From Melioribacter roseus P3M-2 (GTDB lineage Bacteria > Bacteroidota > Ignavibacteria > Ignavibacteriales > Melioribacteraceae): DNA of 64,000 bases. Positions within the stretch are counted from its first letter, which is position 1, and every line of letters begins with the position of its first letter. Of the stretch, positions 29,582 through 38,700 are shown piece after piece. Both the position numbers and the translations under genes were made by a program. The stretch covers positions 2,861,688 to 2,925,687 of the forward strand of contig NC_018178.1 in NCBI RefSeq assembly GCF_000279145.1, in the 5' to 3' direction. The notes under the pieces are model-generated. The model did no database searches, was not told the origin of the DNA, and saw only the letters and a list, made by a program, of their open reading frames with translations.

Positions 29582-30152
29582 ACAACAAATTCTCGATATT
29601 TTTTTGAAAACAGAAGCCTTACTCGAAGGTCATTTCTTATTGACCTCCGGCAGACACAGCAACCAATATTTTCAATGCGCTCTGGTGCTTCAGTATCCGG
29701 AATACAATTCATTGATTTCCGGGATGATTGCAGAACATTTTAAAAACCATGAAATTGATATCGTTATATCGCCCGCAATCGGAGGAATTGTTGTCGGGCA
29801 GGAAGTAGCGCGTCAGTTAAACAAGAAATCGATATTCGCCGAACGAGAGGATAAAACCCTAACTCTAAGAAGAGGTTTCAACATCGAAGCTGGTAAAAAA
29901 TACCTTGTGTGCGAAGACGTGGTAACTACGGGCGGTTCGGTATTCGAAGTAATGGATATAGTAAGAAAAGGCGGCGGTATTGTTGCGGGAGTCGGTTTTA
30001 TAGTCGACAGGAGCAACAATAAGGTCGATTTCGGCGTGCCGCAGTTCAGTACATTGCAACTGGAGGTTAAATCTTTTCTTCCTGAAGAATGCCCTCTTTG
30101 CAAAGAAAATAAGATACCTCTCGTAAAACCCGGTTCCAGAAAAATCAAATAA
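29574..30152 (+). CDS. pyrE: Orotate phosphoribosyltransferase
   Basis: Converts orotate and PRPP to OMP in pyrimidine synthesis. The 192-residue protein has the S-G-R-H-S-N-Q-Y-F loop near residue 24-32, A-E-R-E-D-K near 84-89 and the PRPP-binding motif [11 protein letters not shown] near 105-115. The C-terminal extension with C-P-L-C-K near 175 belongs to the longer subclass of this enzyme. It overlaps the dehydratase gene by 8 bases. Confidence 0.95.
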   Translation: MDKQQILDIFLKTEALLEGHFLLTSGRHSNQYFQCALVLQYPEYNSLISGMIAEHFKNHEIDIVISPAIGGIVVGQEVARQLNKKSIFAEREDKTLTLRRGFNIEAGKKYLVCEDVVTTGGSVFEVMDIVRKGGGIVAGVGFIVDRSNNKVDFGVPQFSTLQLEVKSFLPEECPLCKENKIPLVKPGSRKIK

Positions 30153-30156
30153 AAAC

Positions 30157-31424
30157 ATGAAAAATATTTTCTTTTTGTTTTTCTATTCTATGTGTCGCTC
30201 TATTCTCAATCGGAATTCAATAAATATTTTCTCGATAAGACTCTCCGTATCGATTTTTATCAAACCGGAGATAAAGATACAGAGATTATTTCATTAAACC
30301 GATTGATCGAAGAACCGTATTGGGGCGGTTCGAAAGTGAATTTAATCGATACGTTTTATTACGGTAATTATTTCCTGAAAGTTTATAATCTTTCCGACAA
30401 TAAACTTATTTATTCGAGGGGATTCTCGACACTGTTTCAAGAATGGCAAACTACGGACGAAGCCGATACCGTAGTTAAAACATTCGCCTGCTCGGTAACA
30501 TTTCCGTATCCCAAATCGAAAGTAAGAATCGAAATCGACAAAAGAGACCGGCAAGGAATATTCATTAATAAATTTTCTTATGTAATCGATACGAGCAATT
30601 ATTTTATAGTTAAGGAACGACCGAAAAAATACGATACTTTCAAAGTTCATTACAGCGGAGATCATCATAAAAAGCTCGATATAGTTTTTCTGCCTGAAGG
30701 TTACACAGTCGATGAAATGGAAAAATTTCGGAGCGATTGCAACCGATTCGCGGAATACCTTTTTGAATTTTCCCCTTTCGATGAACTGAAAGAAAGAATC
30801 AATATCTGGGGAATAGAAGCCCCTTCCGGCGAAACGGGCGCCGATATTCCGGCAGAAAATATCTGGAAGAATACGCTTTTAAAATCCAGATTCTACACTT
30901 TTGACAGCGAACGTTATTTGATGACCGAAGATTATTATACAGTCAGAGACGTAGCGTCTAATGCTCCTTACGATCAGATTTTTATTATAGTAAATACTGC
31001 CAAATACGGCGGGGGAGCAATTTATAATTTTTATAATGTAACCGCTTCGGACAATCGACTATCCAAATTGATTTTCGTTCATGAATTCGGTCACGGGCTG
31101 GCGGGACTTGCGGACGAATATGCCGACACGTCTACATACAATGAATTTTATAATCTCGAAACTGAACCGTGGGAACCGAATATAACGACGTTAGTCGATT
31201 TCGATTCAAAATGGAAATCATTAATAGATGAAAATACGCCCGTGCCAACGCCGGAAGACTCGACATACGCTGACAAAATCGGAGTATTCGAAGGCGGGGG
31301 ATACGTTTTGAAAGGCGTTTACAGACCAACGGTTAACAGCTTGATGAGATCGTTCAGTTCTCACGAATTTAACGAAGTGTGTCGAGAAACGATAATTAAA
31401 ATAATAAATTTCTATTCCGAATAA
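30157..31424 (+). CDS. Secreted M64 (IgA-peptidase-like) metallopeptidase, frameshifted signal peptide
   Basis: A zinc peptidase of the M64 type: H-E-F-G-H-G-L-A-G-L-A-D-E-Y near nucleotides 31080-31120 is the metal site, preceded by an N-terminal beta-sandwich-like section and K-L-D-I-V-F-L-P-E-G-Y-T. The intact frame is open only from GTG at 30192, which lacks a ribosome site and a signal peptide. The ATG at 30157 is one base out of frame. If the A5 run at 30160-30164 had six A, the product would start M-K-K-Y-F-L-F-V-F-L-F-Y-V-S-L-Y-S, a good signal peptide joined in frame (422 residues). So the start is 30157 with a one-base deficit. The gene shares one base with the phosphatase downstream. 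Confidence 0.8.
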
Positions 31425-32659
31425 TGGATCAAAAAAAACTTATAAAAACGTTTGACACTATTGCGTCGGGCAATTTCAAAACCGACGCCGAACTGTTGAA
31501 GTATGTGCTCGAACAGATAGTGAGTAAAGAACAATTCAACTTAAACGGCGGGAGACTCTGGAAGCTCGATACTTCGGCTGCCGCTTATAAATTGGTCTTT
31601 CAGACGGGCAATCTTACCAAGATTCCGGAAAATTACATGCTGTCGATTTCAGAGAATCCGATACTCGAAAAGATTTCGAAGGAACGCACGATCTTAGCGG
31701 ATGAAACCGACACTACATTGCTGGCGAAAGGAATATTCAGGTATTCGGCGTCGGGAGTGGGCAAGAAAGTAAATGTGAACGGTAAAAAATATTACGAATA
31801 TCTTCTGGCTGTCAATAGCGACCAGATAGGGGAAGAATTACGAGATACTTTAAATGCGGTAGCCACCGTATTGACTTCAAAATTGCGCGAGAGATACCTG
31901 ACTGCCATAAGAAAAAATCTGATTAAGGATATCGACAAAGCAAAGGAACTGCAAAAAAGCATACTTCCCGATCATCAATACAATTTTCATTTTTATGAAA
32001 TATTCGGAGTTACAATCCCCGCCGAAATAGTGGCGGGCGACTTTTACGATTATCTGAAGATCGGCGAAGACGAGGAAAGGCTCGGTATAGTTGTGGGCGA
32101 TGCCGCTTCGAAAGGACTTGCCGCCGCTGCGGAAGCGATGTATATTTCTGGAGCGGTCAGAATGGCGTCCACTTTTCAGGTAAAAATATCGCCTATGATG
32201 TTCAGACTTAATCAGCTTGTCAATAAAATTTTCAGCGACGATAAATTCGTTTCCCTTTTTTATTGCGAATTGTCTATCGACAAAAAAGGACTGTGCCTCT
32301 ATTCAAATGCGGGACATAATCCGCCGTTGTTTTATAAAAAGAGCGCAAATTCATTTTTCACGTTGGATTCGACTGGACCGCTACTGGGTCCGGCTCCCAA
32401 TTCCAAATATGAAACCGACAGCATTAATTTCGATAAAAATGATATATTGGTTATCTATACAGACGGAGTTACCGAATCGGCTAACAACAAGTACGAGTTT
32501 TACGGCGAGTCGAGACTTTCAGATATTATCAAAAAGAATGCTAATTTAACGTCAAGAGATATTGCTTACGCAATACTCGACGACGTTACTAAATTTTCCA
32601 CGGGAGAAAGTAAATATCAAGACGATAAAACAATCGTAGTAATTAAAAGGAACGACTGA
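31424..32659 (+). CDS. SpoIIE/RsbU-type PP2C serine phosphatase
   Basis: 411 residues with a PP2C-like SpoIIE catalytic domain in the C-terminal half. It starts A-K-E-L-Q-K-S-I-L-P near residue 175, then A-G-D-F-Y-D-Y near 203, the metal-binding V-V-G-D-A-A-S-K-G-L-A-A-A near 222, S-N-A-G-H-N-P-P near 291 and I-Y-T-D-G-V-T-E near 344. The N-terminal 150 residues resemble a GAF-like sensor but I cannot prove it. Such enzymes usually reset anti-sigma antagonists in partner-switching systems. None is adjacent; the neighbours are a peptidase and the PduS/PduT-like pair, both overlapped by one base. Confidence 0.88.
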   Translation: MDQKKLIKTFDTIASGNFKTDAELLKYVLEQIVSKEQFNLNGGRLWKLDTSAAAYKLVFQTGNLTKIPENYMLSISENPILEKISKERTILADETDTTLLAKGIFRYSASGVGKKVNVNGKKYYEYLLAVNSDQIGEELRDTLNAVATVLTSKLRERYLTAIRKNLIKDIDKAKELQKSILPDHQYNFHFYEIFGVTIPAEIVAGDFYDYLKIGEDEERLGIVVGDAASKGLAAAAEAMYISGAVRMASTFQVKISPMMFRLNQLVNKIFSDDKFVSLFYCELSIDKKGLCLYSNAGHNPPLFYKKSANSFFTLDSTGPLLGPAPNSKYETDSINFDKNDILVIYTDGVTESANNKYEFYGESRLSDIIKKNANLTSRDIAYAILDDVTKFSTGESKYQDDKTIVVIKRND

Positions 32660-33971
32660 TGGATTTGGTTGAAAAAATTTTTAACGCAGGAATTGTAGGA
32701 GCGGGCGGCGGAGGATTCCCGTCGCACATCAAAGCGAAATCGAAAGTCGAGTTTTTATTGGCTAACGGCGCCGAGTGCGAACCGTTAATTCATAAGGATT
32801 ACGAATTGATGGTTAACTTTCCCGAAAAAATCATTGACGGCATCGAGCATCTTTTGAAACAGACAAACGCAAAAAAAACATTCGTAGGCATTAAAGAAAA
32901 AATAAAAAAGCCATCGACTCGATTGCCGACGCAATTAAAAATCCTTCGATTAACCTTACGCTATTGGGAGATTTTTATCCGTCGGGAGATGAATACGAGC
33001 TCGTTTATGCCGCAACAAATAGATTAATCCCTCCGCACGGATTGCCTCTGGATGTCGGTTGCCTTGTCAATAATGTTGAGACTTTGTACAACATTTCAAA
33101 TGCCACAGAAGAAATTCCCGTCACGAAGAAATTTTTATCCGTAACCGGCGCCGTAAAAAATCCGAAATCTTTTTTCGTCCCCGTAGGAACAAGTTTCAGA
33201 GAGCTGATTGAACTTGCAGGTGGAACTGCGTTGCAGGATTACGGTATTTTTGTAAGCGGAATTTTGATGGGACGCTTGACTTTCGATATCGACGAACCTG
33301 TTACGAAAACGACAGCTGGTATTATAGTTCTTCCTATCAATCATTATCTGATAGACCGGATGAAACGCCCAATTCATGACATGAACAGAATCGGTAAATC
33401 CGCCTGCGATCAATGCAGTTATTGTACGGAATTTTGCCCGAGATATCTTTTAGGCTACGATGTTCAGCCGCACAAAGTTATGCGCTCTCTGGCATTTACA
33501 AAAACCGGCGAAAGAGTTTGGAACCAATATGCCGACTTATGCTGTTCGTGCGGGCTCTGTTCACTTTATGCATGTCCCGAAGATCTTTATCCGAGAGAAG
33601 CTTGTAATCAAGGCAAAGATTATTTACGAAAAAACGGAATACGATACGAACAGCCGAAAGAAGTAAAAGTACATCCCATGAAAGAGGGAAGAAGAGCGCC
33701 TTTGAAAATGCTTATGAAAAAATTACAATTGACCGATTACGACAAAGCTACGCCTTTTGAAGAAATCGATTATCAGCCGAGAAGAGTCAAGTTGTTGCTT
33801 AAACAGCATGCGGGGCAGCCCGCCAAACCGGTCGTAGTATTGAATCAAAAAGTACGCAAAGACGAGCTTGTCGCAGACGTCGAACCCGACAAGGTAGGCG
33901 CTAAAATTCACGCTTCGATAGACGGGGTAATAAAAGAAATTACCGATAATTATATTATAATTGAAAATTAA
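32659..33971 (+). CDS. PduS/RnfC-like flavin and iron-sulfur oxidoreductase, frameshifted
   Basis: Two pieces of one gene. Piece one (32659 to about 32906) has the G-I-V-G-A-G-G-G-G-F-P and N-G-A-E-C-E-P start of RnfC/PduS NADH- and flavin-binding domains. Piece two (from about 32907) continues with G-D-F-Y-P-S-G-D-E-Y, an SLBB-type segment, two 4Fe-4S motifs (C-D-Q-C-S-Y-C-T-E-F-C near nucleotides 33407-33438 and C-C-S-C-G-L-C near 33541-33560) and a C-terminal lipoyl-like tail. The break is at the A6 run 32904-32909; one more A gives a continuous 437-residue protein. In the zero frame the site reads A-AAA-AAG, the same heptamer as the dnaX slippery site. PduS passes electrons to cobalamin in propanediol microcompartments. 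The next gene is a PduT-like shell protein, which supports the assignment. Confidence 0.85.
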
Positions 33972-33985
33972 TTTCCGGGGCTATT

Positions 33986-34531
33986 ATGAACTCATTGGGA
34001 TTAGTCGAAATGACGAGCATTGCAGCGGGAATGCAAGCTGCAGACATTATGTTAAAAACTTCGAATGTCGAATTGATTCTTTCGCGAACAATCTGTTCGG
34101 GAAAATATATGGTGCTCATCGGAGGCGAAGTAGCAGAAGTCGAAACCGCCGTAGATAACGCCGTCAATCAATTGTCTTTCGGCGTCATCGATACATTTGT
34201 AATACCGAACGTTCACAAAGATATTTTCCCTGCGCTGGCGGGACATTCGAGCGTAGAAATGCTGGAAGCTCTCGGAATAATTGAATCGTTTTCGGTAGCC
34301 TCTTTGATTGAAGGCGCTGATGCGGCGGTTAAAGCGGCGAGCGTTAAATTAATTGAAATTCGACTTGCAATGGCGCTCGGAGGAAAAGCTTTTTGCACGC
34401 TGACCGGCGATGTTGCTGCGGTACAAAGCGCCGTAGACGCGGGAGCAAAAGTAATTGCCGACAGAGGTTTGCTCGTCAATAAAGTGGTGATTCCCAAACC
34501 CCGCAAAGAATTGCTTAGCGAAATGATCTGA
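33986..34531 (+). CDS. Bacterial microcompartment shell protein, tandem BMC domain, PduT-like
   Basis: 181 residues made of two BMC domains (about 1-88 and 92-175). The first starts S-L-G-L-V-E-M and the second carries S-F-S-V-A-S-L-I-E-G. Cys37, in R-T-I-C-S-G-K, sits where PduT binds a 4Fe-4S cluster at the trimer pore, so an electron-conducting pore is likely. It lies 14 bases after the PduS-like gene. PduS and PduT are known partners. No other shell protein, BMC vertex protein or encapsulated enzyme occurs in this window. The stop directly abuts the convergent cupin gene with no spacer. Confidence 0.9.
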   Translation: MNSLGLVEMTSIAAGMQAADIMLKTSNVELILSRTICSGKYMVLIGGEVAEVETAVDNAVNQLSFGVIDTFVIPNVHKDIFPALAGHSSVEMLEALGIIESFSVASLIEGADAAVKAASVKLIEIRLAMALGGKAFCTLTGDVAAVQSAVDAGAKVIADRGLLVNKVVIPKPRKELLSEMI

Positions 34532-34882
34532 TTATTCGTATTGCTTAGGCACCACACAAATGAAAACAAAATTCGTATTGTCCGAAATATTTTTATACTG
34601 GTGGTATTCATTGGGCATCACAAGTGCAAAGTCGCCTTCTTTTAACGGGCGCTCGTTTCCGTCTTTGTCGACGATTATCCCGTATCCTTCAATTACGTAA
34701 TTAAGTTGCTCGTAATTATGGCTATGATATGGAGTATACCCGTTTGGTTCGAGAGTAAAAACACGCATCGAATATGCGGGCGTACCGTCCTCGGCCGATA
34801 TCGGAATCTGTTTGTTAGCTTTGTATGCCCCGGAGATATCGACCGCGCGACTTTCTACATCTTTAATATTAACTATTTTCAT
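34532..34882 (-). CDS. Small cupin-domain protein
   Basis: A 116-residue single-domain cupin. Motif 1 is Y-H-S-H-N-Y-E-Q-L near residue 54-62 with metal-type His and Glu; motif 2 is P-N-E-Y-H-Q-Y near 94. It may be a metal-dependent enzyme or small sensor; the substrate cannot be inferred. It is transcribed alone, divergent from the SDR gene across 69 AT-rich bases, and convergent and adjacent to the shell-protein gene. Confidence 0.88.
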   Translation of the reverse strand: MKIVNIKDVESRAVDISGAYKANKQIPISAEDGTPAYSMRVFTLEPNGYTPYHSHNYEQLNYVIEGYGIIVDKDGNERPLKEGDFALVMPNEYHQYKNISDNTNFVFICVVPKQYE

Positions 34883-34951
34883 AATATCTCCTAAATTTCA
34901 AATTAATTATATAATTTAAATATAAAAATATCAAACAAAATTAGCGTTTTT

Positions 34952-35731
34952 ATGAATCTGGCGGATAAATACGGCAAATGGGCAATTGTTACCGGAGCGT
35001 CTTCCGGTATTGGAAAAGAATTCGCTCTTTACCTTGCAAATGAAAAGATGAATTTGATATTGATATCGCGCAGAAGCAAAGATGAACTGGCAAAACAATT
35101 AATAGAAAAATTCGGTATCGAAGTAATAACGCTCGACATCGATTTGAGCAAACCTGAAAATATGTCTGTTGTTCAAAAGGAAATTGAGAACAGGGATATC
35201 GGCATATTAATAAATAACGCCGGATTCGGCAAGGCCGGCGACTTTACGAATCACGATATTCGCACTTATACGGAAATGATTAATCTCAATTGTTTAGCGC
35301 CGGTTTACCTGACTGATATTGCGCTCGAAATAATGTTGAATAAGAAAAGAGGAGCCGTAATATTCTTAGGAAGTCTTGTGGCATATCAACCGACGCCGTA
35401 TATGTCGGTCTACTCGGCAACAAAATCGTTCGATTTGACGTTAGGGCTGGCTCTCTACGGCGAATATAAAAAGAAAGGGATCGACATTCTCGTTGTAAAT
35501 CCGGGGCCTACAAAGACCGAATTTCATAAAGTTGCGGGTTCCGACGGCGGTTTCTTTCAAAGAGAAGCCGCCGACGTCGTGAAAACGGCGATGAAATCGC
35601 TGGGGAAAAAGCCTGCGGTTCTGGATGGAATTATAAATAAAATATTGGTATGCGCCGGCAGATTTATACCGGTTAAATTATCTCTGGCAATTACCGAAAA
35701 AATTGCCCGCTCGATTTATGTAAAAAATTAG
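34952..35731 (+). CDS. Short-chain dehydrogenase/reductase
   Basis: A 259-residue SDR. The nucleotide motif is T-G-A-S-S-G-I-G-K-E near residue 14, then N-N-A-G-F-G near 89, the catalytic serine in F-L-G-S-L-V-A near 139 and Y-S-A-T-K near 152-156. The L-Y-G-E-Y-K-K-K-G-I-D and N-P-G-P-T-K-T segments place it near the DltE/YqjQ-like group that acts on fatty or polyketide substrates; the exact substrate is unknown. The stop overlaps the convergent AAA+ gene by 4 bases. Confidence 0.88.
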   Translation: MNLADKYGKWAIVTGASSGIGKEFALYLANEKMNLILISRRSKDELAKQLIEKFGIEVITLDIDLSKPENMSVVQKEIENRDIGILINNAGFGKAGDFTNHDIRTYTEMINLNCLAPVYLTDIALEIMLNKKRGAVIFLGSLVAYQPTPYMSVYSATKSFDLTLGLALYGEYKKKGIDILVVNPGPTKTEFHKVAGSDGGFFQREAADVVKTAMKSLGKKPAVLDGIINKILVCAGRFIPVKLSLAITEKIARSIYVKN

Positions 35732-38700
35732 AATTTTATTTTTTGCACGTCTTCGAGTCTAATGGTCTTAAGATCTTCGTCCGAAGGATTAATTAAAGAT
35801 GCAATCCTGTTCTCCTGATTACTGATTGCAGTATATAGAATATTTCGGGCGGTCATTGCATTTCTGAAATTAACGTCTCTCTTTTCATATAGCTCGTTGA
35901 AAATTTCAAGCAACATTTGAAGAGCTCCTTCGTCGAGCAGATATCCGTGTTTGTCGGCAATGTAATAAGCAACCGCAAGAAGTTGTCGGGGCGTATAATC
36001 TTCGAAATAAAGCGCCTGCGAAAAGTACGCCGATAAATCGGGGTTTTTCTCAATTACGGATGTGGCTGCCTCAAAATTATCGGCCAATATTACAACGAAC
36101 TTGTTTTTATGGCGAGTTATTCCGTTGAGAATCGCGTCGAAAGCTTCTTTCCCGAAATCTTCGGTAAACAGCGTTGAGAAATTATCGATCATTAATATTC
36201 CGCCGAGAGAATCTTTAATTAATTCTTCAGCGCGCAATTGAGTCGAATCCTGAAAATTCCTGACAAGGTCGGCTCTTTCCACTTTAACCAGATGACCTTT
36301 CGACAATATGCCAAGTTCGCGCAATATATTGCCGAACAATTTTGCCACTGTTGTTTTTCCGGTTCCGTCGTTGCCAATAAAGATTGTATTCAGGTTCTTT
36401 TCAATTACATGCAAACCCTTTTCCCGTTTCAACTGAGCAATCTTTGAACCGCTTATTAATTTCAGTATTCCTTCTTTTACGTTTTCCAAACCTACAAGCG
36501 AATTCAGTTCGTCCATATATTCTTGAAGTTTGAGGGGATCGCCTTTTACTCTGTATTCTCTTGCATTGTATATTATTCCCGTAACTTCATTTATATCTTC
36601 CAGAATTATCGTATTCATTACATCTTCTGTCCGGTCTTTCGGATCGATGTCGGCTATTCTAAGTAAGAGTTTTTTCTTCAGCCTTTCTAGCAGATTCCGA
36701 ACAATACGGGCGTTGCCGAACTTTCTATCGCGATGTTTATATAAGTCCCTGAAATAACTCAAAAGAGCTTCTTCGGCATCGGGAGCAAGTTTTTTATTAT
36801 CGCTCGAAAGCGCGCGTTTGATGATTTCCATCATTTCATCGGGCGTATAGTCTTCGAAGACTATCGATTTTGTAAATCTCGATTCGAGTCCGGGATTGCT
36901 GTAAACAAATTGTTTCATCTCTTCAGTATAGCCGGCTGCGATTACGATAAATTTTCCTCTGTCGTCTTCCATTCTTTTTAAAAGGATATCGATTGCTTCT
37001 CTGCCGAAATCCGAATTGCTTCCGCCGGACTTTGTCAATGCATAAGCTTCGTCGATAAATAGCGTTCCGCCGATAGCTTTGTCGATTACCGCTTTGGTCT
37101 TTTCTGCGGTTTGACCGACATAACCCGCAACCAGGCCCTGTCTGTCGGTTTCGACCAAATGACCTTTGCTCAAAATTCCGAGAGCTGAAAATATTTTGCT
37201 GAATAAACGCGCAACCGTAGTTTTACCTGTGCCCGGATTTCCCAAAAACAAGTAGTGGTCGGAGAATTTTTCGGTTAAATTTTCGCCCTCTTCGGCAAAG
37301 AAACGCGCAAGTTTGACAAGTTCGTTTATTTCTTTCTTGACGCCTGCAAGACCCACCAGATTGTCCAATTCGTCGAGAGCCTCCGACAAAAGCTCTTCGT
37401 TGATCGGTGTTTTGTAAGATTTTCCCTTCTCGGGTTTAAATACATTTTGAATATCGCTTACGGTTATGGTGGTTAACTTTTCTTTGCTTCTTTCGGAATC
37501 AGGCAGCGATAAGATTCGCTTGCTTAAGTTCAGTTTCGATTCGTCCAATATTTTTTTGATTAGACGCGCATTGCCGAAGGATTTATCCCGGTTTCTGTAG
37601 AGGTTAATAAGTTCTTTATTAAGAAATTCTTCGGCTTCCTTGTCCAGTCTGTAATCTTCCGACTTTGCTGACATTTTGAAAATTTCGACAAGTTCGTCCG
37701 GAGTATAATCTTCAAAAACAAAAGTATGTGTAAATCTCGATTTAAGTCCCGGATTCGATTCGAGGAAATTATTCATTTCTTCTGGATAGCCAGCGGCAAT
37801 TACTACAAATTCTCCTTTTTTGTCTTCCATCCTTTTAAGCAGAATATCGACGGCTTCCTGCCCGAAATCCTGAGCGCTACCGCTTTTTTTAATAAGCGTA
37901 TAAGCTTCGTCGATAAAAAGAACGCCGCCTAACGCATCCTGAATAACTTTTTCTGTTTTTTGAGCTGTTTCTCCTATATATTGGCCTACCAAAGCGGCTC
38001 TGTCGACTTCCACTACATGACCGGAGGGAAGTATGCCCATGGCTCTCAGAATGTTCCCGATTAAACGCGCTATTGTAGTTTTACCAGTGCCTGGATTACC
38101 AAGAAAAACAGCATTTATTGCAATATTTTCTTCCGATTTTAATCCGTATTTTTTCCGTTCTTTTATGAATTCGAGATATGTAATAAAATCGCGAACGGTT
38201 TGCTTAATGTTTTTGAGTCCGATAAACGAATCGAGCTCTTCAAGAAGTTCTTCCAAAGATTTATCATCCGGAGGTTTGACGATATTTTCGCGTTCTTTGG
38301 TTTTTATTATTTTTCGTTTTTCTTCATGTTTTTCTTCTTTCTCTTTTATGTAAAAATCGTTTATTCCGAAATATTTTTCTCCGACCTTAAATTCATTTAC
38401 ATAAAGTTCGAGTTTACCCTGACCTTTCTTCCAGAAACCCGGTAAATCCGAGCCGATATTTTGAGTGAATATTACGGAATCCCATTCTTTCGGAACGTTC
38501 AGTTTGAAATTGGTTATGCCTGCTTCCATGTCGTCTATGTAAGCGACAATTTTGCAGTTATATTCGCCGTCTTTTATGTTGAATTCTGGATTGTCAAAAA
38601 TTACTTCTACGCTAATCCAATTGCATCTTTTGTCGATTTGTTTATAGTATTCGCGTACTTTTGTTTTCGATTCCCGTTCCGGGTCGAAAATCTTTATAGA

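Noticed and set aside
32659-33027. Free-standing 122-residue protein
   Set aside because: Its last 40 residues are the out-of-frame continuation of the PduS-like gene; homology resumes in the next frame at the A-run.
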